In this document: positions 1 through 6,841 of the stretch, in pieces
Layout: every line of letters begins with the position of its first letter
How positions within the stretch are numbered: the first letter of the stretch is position 1
Source of the DNA: a bacterium
GTDB taxonomy: Bacteria > Zixibacteria > MSB-5A5 > GN15 > FEB-12
DNA length: 10,301 nucleotides
NCBI GenBank assembly: GCA_030619425.1
Contig: JAUXBJ010000025.1
Span: 1-10,301, forward strand
Direction: 5' to 3'
Position numbers and translations under genes: made by a program
The notes under the pieces: generated by a model
Seen by the model: only the letters and a program-made list of their open reading frames with translations
What the model was told of the DNA's origin: nothing
Database searches by the model: none

Positions 1-43
1 GCTGATTAACAGTCAGCTGCTCTACCAACTGAGCTACAGGGGA
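1..43 (-). tRNA. tRNA-Asn (anticodon GTT), 5' half, cut by window edge
   Basis: Read on the minus strand from 43 down, the sequence gives a 7-nt acceptor strand (TCCCCTG), TA, a D arm with GCTC/GAGC and the AGTTGGTA loop, then an anticodon stem GCTGA/TCAGC that pairs perfectly. The anticodon loop is CTGTTAA with GTT at 10-8, which reads Asn codons. The variable loop, T arm and 3' acceptor strand lie beyond position 1, so only 43 nt are present. No second tRNA is visible in the flanking bases. Confidence 0.93.
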
Positions 44-76
44 GTGTCCTGATTGTACCCACCTTGGGCAGGTTCC

Positions 77-104
77 ATTATATTCTTTCTCGGCGTTTTG
101 TCAA
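77..104 (-). promoter_or_regulatory. Consensus sigma70 promoter for the tRNA-Asn
   Basis: On the minus strand there is a perfect -35 TTGACA (104-99), a 16-bp spacer and a perfect -10 TATAAT (82-77). The predicted start is near 70, giving a leader of about 27 nt before the mature tRNA 5' end at 43. Full consensus boxes are what one expects for a stable-RNA gene. The stretch 105-292 contains no gene that I can support. Confidence 0.88.
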
Positions 105-292
105 CCGGTTTTACCAGTCGTTTTCATCCATAGCAATACCCCTGTGCTCCCGTGCATGCAGGCGATTCGTGGAGGCAGTTTCACTCGCGTAACAGTTCAG
201 CGGCGCCTCCCAGTCCCAAATGAAACTCCACACCAAAGTCATCGTATAAACAAGCAAAGATATCACATTGGACTGAACCCTGAGGTGACAAG

Positions 293-1342
293 ATGAAATG
301 TTTCCTGAAGATAACTCTGGTAGTGCTGGCCCTGGCGGCCCTGGTGTTCGGCGCCGCTATTGCCAAGAGCTCTCGCTCCGATCGCGGCGCCTGGCTCGGT
401 GTGGTGACGCAGTCGGTCGACTATGACCTGGCGGAGGCCTTCGATCTTGAGGTCAAATACGGTGTTATCGTGAATGAAGTGGTCGATGACTCCCCGGCGG
501 AAGAGGCCGGGCTGGAAAACGACGACATTATCGTCTCGATTGATGGTGAGAGCATCACCGATTACGATGATCTGGTCGATATGCTGGCTGAGCATGGGGA
601 GGGGGATCAGATCACAATCGGTTTGTTCCGTGACGGCAAAGCGCTTGATGTTCAGGTCGAACTGGCCAAACGACCCCGCGGCCGACGTGATCTGGACCGG
701 CGTTCTCAGTTCAGTTATGATTACAAAGTCCCCTTCGGACGGAGCCATTCCTATATCGGCGTTCATCTCAGCGATCTCACCGATCAATTGGGTGAGTTCT
801 TCGGAGTCGAGCGAGGTCGGGGCGCGCTGATTCGGGAAGTCGAGGAAGATTCACCTGCTGCAGATGCCGGATTGAAAGCCGGCGATATTATTGTCTCCAT
901 TGATACCGATAAGATGCGCGACGTCGGCGATGTGGTCGAGTACATACTCGACACCGACCCTGGCGAGCAGGTCAGTATCACTGTGATGCGTGATAAAGCC
1001 GAGTTTACCGTGGAGGTCGAGATCGATGAGTCGCCTGGCGGCTCTCGATACGGCAACATCTTCCATGGCTTTAATGGTCTGTCCAGCCTGCGCCAATTGG
1101 ACGCGCTTGATGCGCTGGATGAGTTGGACGAGTTGGATGACCTGGACCATGGTCTGAATATCCGCATTCCGAATTTGCATGCCCCGCTGGTCACCGGCTA
1201 TTTCGATCCGGACGATTTTGATAGCGGTGAACTCAAGCGTGAGATGAAGAGACTTCGCAAGGAAATGCTGAAAATGCAAAAGGAGTTACGTCACGAACTG
1301 AACCAGGAGCTCGACGAACTCCGCGAGATGATCGACAACTGA
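293..1342 (+). CDS. Exported protein with two PDZ domains and C-terminal coiled coil
   Basis: 349 aa. Residues 1-24 form a Sec signal peptide (short basic start, hydrophobic core, AIA-type cleavage site), so the protein is probably periplasmic. Two PDZ domains follow, at about 34-126 and 153-245. Each has the repeated pattern DSPA..AGL..(D/G)DIIVSID seen in HtrA/DegP and CtpA PDZ domains. No trypsin-like or S41 protease domain is present, so it is an HtrA-like scaffold or adaptor and not a protease. Residues 269-285 are a leucine/aspartate-rich run of LDAL/LDEL units, and 313-348 is a charged, heptad-rich segment likely to form a coiled coil. The start is supported by GAGGTG (282-287), 5 nt before the ATG. 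It is a single-gene unit followed by an intrinsic terminator. Partner and exact function are unknown; binding of exposed C-termini of envelope proteins is a guess from the PDZ fold. Confidence 0.9.
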   Translation: MKCFLKITLVVLALAALVFGAAIAKSSRSDRGAWLGVVTQSVDYDLAEAFDLEVKYGVIVNEVVDDSPAEEAGLENDDIIVSIDGESITDYDDLVDMLAEHGEGDQITIGLFRDGKALDVQVELAKRPRGRRDLDRRSQFSYDYKVPFGRSHSYIGVHLSDLTDQLGEFFGVERGRGALIREVEEDSPAADAGLKAGDIIVSIDTDKMRDVGDVVEYILDTDPGEQVSITVMRDKAEFTVEVEIDESPGGSRYGNIFHGFNGLSSLRQLDALDALDELDELDDLDHGLNIRIPNLHAPLVTGYFDPDDFDSGELKREMKRLRKEMLKMQKELRHELNQELDELREMIDN

Positions 1343-1384
1343 TTACCTCCGACTTGGACCAGTCATTAAACGGTCTGCTTGTGA

Positions 1385-1415
1385 GAAGCCCCGCCCCCTG
1401 CGGGGCTTCGTTTTT
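1385..1415 (+). terminator. Strong intrinsic terminator after the PDZ gene
   Basis: A perfect 10-bp GC-rich stem GAAGCCCCGC (1385-1394) / GCGGGGCTTC (1400-1409) with a 5-nt loop is followed by G and five T (1411-1415), with further T-rich sequence after. It lies 43 nt past the PDZ stop and separates that gene from hprK. Confidence 0.93.
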
Positions 1416-1428
1416 GGTTTTTTCTTGC

Positions 1429-1456
1429 TTGCTCCACCTGTGTCCCATTGTATATT
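1429..1456 (+). promoter_or_regulatory. Probable promoter of hprK
   Basis: TTGCTC (1429-1434), a 16-bp spacer and TATATT (1451-1456) make a plausible sigma70 promoter. The predicted start falls at about 1461-1465, on or just before the hprK start codon. An alternative -35, TTGCTT at 1425-1430, would need a 20-bp spacer. The -10 box is good and the -35 box moderate. Confidence 0.55.
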
Positions 1457-1464
1457 GATTGCGT

Positions 1465-2433
1465 ATGTCCAGTATCACTGTTGACAAATTTTACAGTTCG
1501 CGTAACCAGGATCTGGAACTCACCCTTCTCAATACTGAGGCGGGAATGAGGAAGGTCATTACCAGTCCGGAATTGCATCGACCCGGGCTGGCACTCACCG
1601 GATTCTTTGAGCGATTTATCGGTGAACGGGTACAAGTGCTGGGCGAGACGGAACTCGCATACATTCGTGATCTCGCGCCGGAACGACTGAGAGAGGTCTC
1701 CAGTCTGCTGTTTGAGCATGATGTACCGATGGTCATCATCTCCAAGGGCTTTGTCCCGCCGAGTGGATTTCTTGAAGAGGCCGACGAGCACAGCACGGCG
1801 GTGTTCTCCAGTCGCCTGACCACGGCCGAATTGACCAATCGGCTTTCGGGGTTCCTCGATTTGCTGTTCGCCCCTACTATCAACGTGCATGGGTCGCTGG
1901 TCGATGTTTACGGTGTGGGACTCCTTTACACCGGCAAATCCGGTATCGGCAAATCGGAGGTGGCGCTGGACCTGGTCGAACGCGGCCATCGCCTGGTGGC
2001 GGATGATGTCGTCAAGATAACGCGCACGGCGCCCGATGTCATCATCGGCACCAGTTCCGAACTTCTGGGACATCACATGGAAATCCGGGGCGTGGGGATC
2101 ATAGACATTGAGGAACTGTTCGGCATACGAGCCATTCGCATGCAGAAACGAATCGAGGTCGAGGTCAATCTGACGCTGTGGTCGGATAACGAGGAGTATG
2201 AACGGTTGGGTATAGAGGACAAGCTCACAACGGTACTCGGCTGCGAGTTGCCGGTGGTGAAAGTGCCGATATCACCGGGAAAGAATATCACCGTCATCTC
2301 CGAAGTAATCGCCATGAACCACATGCTGAAAGTATATGGCGAGAATTCGGCCTTGAAATTCACCAAGAAACTGACGCAGAAAATCAGCCGTCAGTCGCAG
2401 ACAATGGATTATCTGGAAGCAGATTACGAGTAG
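1465..2433 (+). CDS. hprK: HPr kinase/phosphorylase
   Basis: 322 aa from the ATG at 1465, the usual family length. HprK phosphorylates, and with inorganic phosphate dephosphorylates, a serine of HPr or an HPr-like protein in the cytosol, tuning carbon regulation. The N-terminal domain (about 1-130) is present. The kinase domain carries His142 in an HG motif, a Walker A/P-loop GKSGIGKS (157-164), the LVADD pair (Asp180-181), and the HprK signature with MEIRG...IIDI around 205-215. The C-terminal PxxPGKN loop lies near 270. All catalytic features look intact. An in-frame TTG at 1459 would add two residues, but ATG is preferred. Neither start has a Shine-Dalgarno sequence, and the -10 box lies so close that the mRNA may be leaderless. 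No HPr, EI or PTS permease gene is next to it, so its partner here may be a non-transport regulatory HPr. Confidence 0.95.
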   Translation: MSSITVDKFYSSRNQDLELTLLNTEAGMRKVITSPELHRPGLALTGFFERFIGERVQVLGETELAYIRDLAPERLREVSSLLFEHDVPMVIISKGFVPPSGFLEEADEHSTAVFSSRLTTAELTNRLSGFLDLLFAPTINVHGSLVDVYGVGLLYTGKSGIGKSEVALDLVERGHRLVADDVVKITRTAPDVIIGTSSELLGHHMEIRGVGIIDIEELFGIRAIRMQKRIEVEVNLTLWSDNEEYERLGIEDKLTTVLGCELPVVKVPISPGKNITVISEVIAMNHMLKVYGENSALKFTKKLTQKISRQSQTMDYLEADYE

Positions 2434-2467
2434 CCCTCGGAGCCATATTCCCCATCGGCAAAAGAAC

Positions 2468-2496
2468 TTGGCAATTCAGGCCACATATCATATACT
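2468..2496 (+). promoter_or_regulatory. Sigma70 promoter for the foldase operon
   Basis: TTGGCA (2468-2473), a 17-bp spacer and TATACT (2491-2496) closely match the -35/-10 consensus. The predicted start is near 2503, leaving a 5' leader of about 78 nt before the ATG at 2581. The leader holds an 8-bp palindrome CCTCGAGG (2510-2517) of unknown meaning. No terminator is visible after hprK, so read-through from hprK is also possible. Confidence 0.7.
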
Positions 2497-2580
2497 GTCT
2501 GCTCCCGATCCTCGAGGTGGAGGAACCGGATGGTGTATGCCTTGTAGAAGATAGGATGATTAATCAAAGGTAGGTATTAA

Positions 2581-4305
2581 ATGATGCAAGCAGGTAAAGC
2601 AGTAATACTCATTCTAATGGTATCCTTATCGGCCATACTGTCGGGTTGTGGCGGCTCAGGTGGTCCGACGGTTGCAGTGGTGGACGGCTATGAGATTACG
2701 TCCGAGGAGTTTGAGAACTTCTACCCGGTGGCGCACTACGCCTTTGGCAGCGGTCAGGATGAATTCGATAAGAAGCGGGAGCGGCTGGACAGTCTGATAG
2801 TAATCCGCATGCTCATCCAGGCTGCTTATGAACTTGGTATCGACAGATCACAGGAACTGGCCCAGGTAGTGCTGGCGAATAAGGATAAGTTCCTCCTGGA
2901 CATATTGTACCAGAAGGAGGTCGTGGATAATGCTTCCGTCAGTGACGCCGAAGTCCATGATTTCTGGAACCATCTTGAATACAAGATTCGCGCCTCGCAC
3001 ATCGTGGTGAGCGATTCCGATACGGCCCAGGCTCTTCTTGAGCGTCTCACCAGTGGTGAGAGTTTCGAGAAGATCGCCTTTGAGTATTCAATTGATCCCT
3101 CGGCCAGGAAGAACAAGGGGGACCTGGGCTATTTCACATGGGGGGCGCTGGTGGACGAGGTGCAGCAGGTTGCCTTCAAGATGGAACCGGGAGAGCTATC
3201 TCCGTCAGTCAAGTCGAACCTTGGTTACCATCTGATCAAGCTGGTGGACAAGCTGCCGAACGAGCAACGCCGCGAGTTCGAGTCGATGAAGGTCGATTTG
3301 CGGCAGCAGATTATCCAGCGCAAACAGTACATGCGCCAACGGGAATTCTTCGATGAGATGAGTGAGAAGTACCCGGTGACGATCGATACCACTACTTGTG
3401 CCTACCTGCTGCACAAGCGCTCTGAAATGTACCCACCAATGCTCCTGGAGACGCTTCCCAGGAACGATTTCGATGTGGAGCAACTCGATCGCAACGAACG
3501 AGAGTTGATACTCGGTTCATGGGACGGCGGCCAAATGACGGTCCTTGAGTACCTGACCGAAATCCAGAAAATCCCCTCTAACCTGCGACCCGATCTGGAC
3601 AGCTATGACTCATTGACCCTGGTCATCTCGGCTATCAAGCGCACCGATGTCCTGGTGATCGAGGCTCGCCGACGCGGGCTCGACAGTGATCCCCAGGTGA
3701 TCCGCAAGCTCAGGCTGTTCAAAGAGTATACCATGGCCGACCTGATGCGTAGCGACTCGATTCCCAAGCCGGAGCCGCCCGATGATGGCGTCACCCGAAT
3801 GTACTATGATAAGCATCCGCAGGAGTTCACCAACCCGGCCACGTATCATGTCTATGAAATACTTCTGGGCGACGAATTGAAGGTGCTTGACCTCAAGAAG
3901 AATATCAAGAGCGAAGCTAAGTTCAGAGAGACGGCGCTGGAACTTTCAGAACGTCCGGGCAAACGCGCCCTTGAAGGGGATCTTGGTTATATCACCCGCA
4001 CAAAGTACCCCGAAATTTACGACCTGGCGCGCAAAACCCCGGTGGGGACTATTGGTGGACCGGTTGTGACTCGAGGGAAGTACTCCATCTTCTGGGTAGC
4101 CGACAAAACCGAGTCCGAGTTGAAGGACTATCTTGGCGTCAAGCGAGATATTTTTCGGAAGTTAAGCGAGCGGAATGAACAGCAGGCTTTTGCGGCCTGG
4201 ATCGAACAGCGTGGCCAGGAAACCAGCATTGAGATTTATGAGGACGCCTTATGGAGCACGATAAACATGGACAAGTATCCTGATGAGGAAGAATCGGGCT
4301 CATAA
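2581..4305 (+). CDS. Parvulin-type peptidyl-prolyl isomerase lipoprotein
   Basis: 574 aa. The signal peptide ends in a lipobox LSGC with Cys23 as the lipidated residue, so the protein is probably membrane-anchored and faces the periplasm. An N-terminal SurA/PrsA-like helical region (about 30-130) precedes a clear parvulin domain at about 135-224: ASHIVV at 138-143, GDLGYF at 180-185 and GYHLIKLVD at 215-223. A helical linker (about 230-415) leads to a second, more diverged parvulin-like domain at about 421-509, with GDLGYI at 466-471 but without the usual HIL start (it reads YHVYEIL). The family catalyses cis-trans isomerisation of prolyl bonds and holds unfolded exported proteins. The start has AAAGGTAGG upstream (2566-2574); a second ATG follows at 2584. 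Its 3' end overlaps the next gene by 23 nt, which suggests coupled translation. Whether the second domain is catalytic cannot be judged. Confidence 0.9.
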   Translation: MMQAGKAVILILMVSLSAILSGCGGSGGPTVAVVDGYEITSEEFENFYPVAHYAFGSGQDEFDKKRERLDSLIVIRMLIQAAYELGIDRSQELAQVVLANKDKFLLDILYQKEVVDNASVSDAEVHDFWNHLEYKIRASHIVVSDSDTAQALLERLTSGESFEKIAFEYSIDPSARKNKGDLGYFTWGALVDEVQQVAFKMEPGELSPSVKSNLGYHLIKLVDKLPNEQRREFESMKVDLRQQIIQRKQYMRQREFFDEMSEKYPVTIDTTTCAYLLHKRSEMYPPMLLETLPRNDFDVEQLDRNERELILGSWDGGQMTVLEYLTEIQKIPSNLRPDLDSYDSLTLVISAIKRTDVLVIEARRRGLDSDPQVIRKLRLFKEYTMADLMRSDSIPKPEPPDDGVTRMYYDKHPQEFTNPATYHVYEILLGDELKVLDLKKNIKSEAKFRETALELSERPGKRALEGDLGYITRTKYPEIYDLARKTPVGTIGGPVVTRGKYSIFWVADKTESELKDYLGVKRDIFRKLSERNEQQAFAAWIEQRGQETSIEIYEDALWSTINMDKYPDEEESGS

Positions 4306-5623
4306 TAGGGACGAATCCCTTTCGACCATCTGGCGACGATCCCTGTTCCTGGCGATTGCGCTGTCATTGGTGGCGACTGCGGGTCGTGGCCAGCGCGAAC
4401 CGGTCGACAAGATAGTGGCGATCGTCGGTGATCAGGTAATACTGGCCTCAGAACTGGCCGGGCAAATCCAGTTCGTGGCGCTGCAGACGGGAAAAGAACC
4501 CAAAACCGCGCGCGAATTGGAGGAGTTTCAGTTCGAGGTGCTGGATCAGATGATTTCCGATCAGCTTTTCCTGGTTGCCGCGCGCAAGGATACCGCTATA
4601 AGCGTGCGTGATGATGAGGTCGATCAGGCCCTTGACGAACGCATCGCTGCCATTTCGAAAAACTTCTCTTCCGAGCAGGCTTTTCTCGACGCCATGGCCG
4701 CCGAAGGACTCACCCTTCGCGATCTTAGAAAACGGTTCCAGTCTGAAATCAAGAATCAGATGCTCAAACAGCGATTCATCCAAAAGAAGTTGTCAGGTGT
4801 CTCGATTTCGCGGCACGAAGTCGAGCAGTTCTACGACCAGTTTCGCGACTCTATCCCGGTCCAACCGGAAGCAGTCAAGATGGCTCATATCCTCCTGACC
4901 GTCCAGCCGTCTTCGGAGGTTGAGGACTCCGTAAAGGAACTTGCAACGCGCTTGCGTCAACAGATTCTTGACGGCGCCGACCTCGCCGCCCTGTCCGAGG
5001 AACATTCGTCGCTGGGTGCCGGCGCTAATGGCGGCGACCTGGGCTGGATTTCCCGTGATGATGTCGTGGAAGAATTCGCCCGACCCGCTTTTCAGCTACA
5101 GGTGGGTGATATCTCGGGCGTAGTGCGCACTCCCTTTGGCTTTCATGTAATCAAGTGCGAGGGCCAACGCGATGATCGACTGCGGTTGCGACACCTGCTA
5201 CTGGCCGTGCCGCCGTCGGTCGATGACACCACCCACACCGCTGCTTTGGCTGATTCATTACTGCATGCCGTACGCGAAGGCGCATCGTTTGAGGAAACGG
5301 CCAAGATATTCTCCGCCGACAACGAAACCCGTGCTCAAGGAGGTGAATTGGGCTGGTTTGCACTGACCAACCTTCCGCCTGAGTTTGCATCCGCCGTGGC
5401 CGGATGGAAAGCGCCGGGGGAACTGCGAGGTCCGGTGGCGACCCAGTACGGAATGCATATTCTCAAGTTGCTTGAGTATCAGGCGGAAAAAGAATATACC
5501 CTGGAAGACGACTACGACGCGATCAAAGAACTTGGCCGCCAGGACAAGACCGGACGGTTAGTCGACGAGTGGATTGAGCAGATCAAAGCCGAAACCTTCA
5601 TCGAGAATCGCATGGTGAACTGA
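4283..5623 (+). CDS. surA: SurA-like periplasmic chaperone / peptidyl-prolyl isomerase
   Basis: 446 aa with the full SurA order. A signal peptide has an unusually long basic n-region (1-19) and a hydrophobic core at 20-34, probably cleaved before about residue 37. Next is a SurA N-terminal chaperone domain (about 40-190) opening with the typical VDKIVAIVGDQVIL. Two parvulin domains follow at about 195-293 and 299-397, each with the AHILL or RHLLL start, a GGDLGW or GGELGW core and a GFHVIK or GMHILK end. A short C-terminal helix completes it. SurA receives outer-membrane proteins in the periplasm and delivers them to the BAM complex. Both PPIase domains look well conserved, unlike the second one in the upstream lipoprotein. 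The start lies 23 nt inside the upstream gene. The stop TGA overlaps the next ATG (TGATG at 5621-5625), so all three genes are probably co-translated. Confidence 0.93.
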   Translation: MRKNRAHNRDESLSTIWRRSLFLAIALSLVATAGRGQREPVDKIVAIVGDQVILASELAGQIQFVALQTGKEPKTARELEEFQFEVLDQMISDQLFLVAARKDTAISVRDDEVDQALDERIAAISKNFSSEQAFLDAMAAEGLTLRDLRKRFQSEIKNQMLKQRFIQKKLSGVSISRHEVEQFYDQFRDSIPVQPEAVKMAHILLTVQPSSEVEDSVKELATRLRQQILDGADLAALSEEHSSLGAGANGGDLGWISRDDVVEEFARPAFQLQVGDISGVVRTPFGFHVIKCEGQRDDRLRLRHLLLAVPPSVDDTTHTAALADSLLHAVREGASFEETAKIFSADNETRAQGGELGWFALTNLPPEFASAVAGWKAPGELRGPVATQYGMHILKLLEYQAEKEYTLEDDYDAIKELGRQDKTGRLVDEWIEQIKAETFIENRMVN

Positions 5624-5868
5624 TGCGTATCGATGACTTTCTTTCGACCGTTGGCGTGATCAAACGACGTACTATCGCCAAGGAACTGGCCCAGAACGGT
5701 CTTGTCCATGTCAACGACCGCCGAGTAAAGCCGGCTTACCAGGTCAAGCCGAATGACATCATTGCCATCCGGGGCACGCGCCCGATCACGGTCGAAGTGC
5801 TCGATATTCCCAGCGGTTCGGTGCCGAAGGAACGTCGCGAGGAATTTTTCCGCCAACTTCCCTCCTGA
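5623..5868 (+). CDS. rqcP: S4-domain RNA-binding protein, RqcP/Hsp15-like
   Basis: 81 aa, nearly all a single S4 RNA-binding domain: MRIDDFL start, IKRRT at 13-17, a conserved NG..VN.R..K segment at 25-36, then VKPND at 41-45. From family knowledge this resembles Bacillus RqcP (YabO) in length and in the MRxDxFL...IKRRTxAKE pattern, including Arg2 and Arg16. The related proteobacterial protein is Hsp15 (HslR). Both bind 50S subunits carrying nascent-chain-tRNA after ribosome rescue; RqcP assists C-terminal alanine tailing with RqcH. No rqcH is visible here, so assignment to RqcP or Hsp15 stays open. Translation starts from the ATG overlapping the surA stop, without a strong ribosome-binding site, which suggests coupling to surA. 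The C-terminal 20 residues are basic and acidic with no recognised motif. Confidence 0.85.
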   Translation: MRIDDFLSTVGVIKRRTIAKELAQNGLVHVNDRRVKPAYQVKPNDIIAIRGTRPITVEVLDIPSGSVPKERREEFFRQLPS

Positions 5869-5968
5869 AAATAGACCGATCTTGTCAATATAAGCTCGTG
5901 CAGTCCTTGCCCTTAGCAGTCTCATCAATTCTCGCCCTACGGTAACAACTCGCGTAGGCCGCCCTGCG

Positions 5969-5984
5969 CTTGACTTCGGTCAAG
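5969..5984. promoter_or_regulatory. FNR/CRP-family-like operator dyad (CTTGAC-N4-GTCAAG)
   Basis: A perfect 6-bp inverted repeat CTTGAC (5969-5974) / GTCAAG (5979-5984) has a 4-nt centre TTCG. The half-site TTGAC with N4 spacing resembles the FNR consensus TTGAT-N4-ATCAA, changed at one symmetric position. Its centre (5976.5) is exactly 41.5 bp upstream of the start site predicted from the TATACT box at 6006-6011, the standard position for class II activation. As RNA the same bases would form a C(UUCG)G tetraloop hairpin, which is the alternative reading; there is no T-tract to make it a terminator. Confidence 0.55.
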
Positions 5985-6005
5985 GGGATATATGGACCCA
6001 TGCCG

Positions 6006-6011
6006 TATACT
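6006..6011 (+). promoter_or_regulatory. -10 box of the redox operon promoter
   Basis: TATACT matches the -10 consensus in 5 of 6 bases. At 17-bp spacing the -35 position (5983-5988) reads AGGGGA, which is very poor, so the promoter would need an activator. Predicted transcription start is 6018, giving a leader of 30 nt that includes GAGGAGA (6037-6043), 5 nt before the ATG at 6048. Confidence 0.6.
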
Positions 6012-6047
6012 CTTGAAAACGAAAGTGGTTTTGTCTGAGGAGAAAGC

Positions 6048-6821
6048 ATGGCCGTAAGAAAAATAATCTTGATTGACGAAGAAAAGTGCGATGGTTGTGG
6101 AGATTGCGTAGCTGCCTGTGATGAAGGCGCCATCAAGATCGTCGACGGCAAGGCGAAGCTGGTCGGCGATATTCTCTGCGATGGTTTTGGCGCCTGTCTG
6201 GGGGAGTGTCCCCAGGGAGCGTTGACGATAGAGGAGCGCGAGGCGGTTGCTTTCGACGAGAAAGCTGTAGAGCAGCACCTCGCCCATATGAATCAGCCAT
6301 TGCCCGCTGCGCCTCCGACCGGTGGCTGTCCCGGTTCGGCCATGAGACAATTCACGGCGCCGGTGGCGACACCGGTAACAGCACCGTCCGCAGCTTCGAC
6401 CGACGTATCCCAGCCGGTTTACCCATCGCTGTTGGGCCACTGGCCGATCCAGTTGATGTTGGTGCCGCCCGGTGCGCCGTTCTTACAGGGTGCAGACCTG
6501 GTCGTGTGTGCCGATTGTGTACCGTTCACGGTGCCGGATTTCCACGCACGCTATTTGCAGGGACGGGCCATACTGGTCGGTTGTCCCAAGCTTGACGATT
6601 TGAACTTCTACTGCGAGAAACTGCAAGCGATCTTCCAGCAGGCGAAGCCGAGTCGCATCACCGTGCTGCGGATGGAGGTTCCATGCTGCGGCGGGATCAC
6701 CGACGCTGTCTTACAGGCGCGCGAACGGAGCGTACCGCACGTGCCGATTGAGGTGCATACGATTGGCGTGCAAGGCGGTATCCGTCAGGATACGGTGGCG
6801 GCCGGAACGACCGGGAACTGA
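6048..6821 (+). CDS. Dicluster-ferredoxin-domain protein with Cys-rich C-terminal domain
   Basis: 257 aa, no signal peptide, so cytosolic. Residues 1-65 are a bacterial ferredoxin-like domain. The first cluster motif is Cys14, 17, 20, 24. The second has Cys44, Cys50, Cys54-Pro, with Phe47 where the second Cys of a CxxCxxCxxxCP motif would be. As I recall, this CDGxGAC form is typical of this family, so the second cluster may be [3Fe-4S] or use a non-Cys ligand. A Pro/Ala-rich linker (about 83-125) with Cys94 joins a second domain carrying C154xxC157, Cys179-Pro, Cys189 and C213-C214-GG, which could hold a further metal site. Related proteins occur in anaerobes, often annotated only as 4Fe-4S binding protein. 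It is the first gene of the redox operon and likely an electron carrier for the membrane protein encoded next, 20 nt downstream. The true partner is unknown. Confidence 0.85.
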   Translation: MAVRKIILIDEEKCDGCGDCVAACDEGAIKIVDGKAKLVGDILCDGFGACLGECPQGALTIEEREAVAFDEKAVEQHLAHMNQPLPAAPPTGGCPGSAMRQFTAPVATPVTAPSAASTDVSQPVYPSLLGHWPIQLMLVPPGAPFLQGADLVVCADCVPFTVPDFHARYLQGRAILVGCPKLDDLNFYCEKLQAIFQQAKPSRITVLRMEVPCCGGITDAVLQARERSVPHVPIEVHTIGVQGGIRQDTVAAGTTGN

Positions 6822-6841
6822 GGATACCATTCGAGGATTGT

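Noticed and set aside
245..250. TATAAA as the -10 box of the PDZ gene
   Set aside because: No acceptable -35 hexamer lies 16-18 bp upstream, so the promoter of this gene could not be placed.
263..787. 174-aa minus-strand open frame opposite the PDZ gene
   Set aside because: It is antisense to a gene with clear signal peptide and PDZ motifs; its translation shows no recognisable domain and it has no ribosome-binding site.
1366..2076. 236-aa minus-strand open frame opposite hprK
   Set aside because: It overlaps the terminator and the conserved hprK kinase core, and its low-complexity translation mirrors the codon bias of hprK.
5969..5984. The CTTGAC/GTCAAG hairpin as an intrinsic terminator of the surA-rqcP operon
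   Set aside because: No T-tract follows on either strand, and the position relative to the TATACT box fits an operator better.
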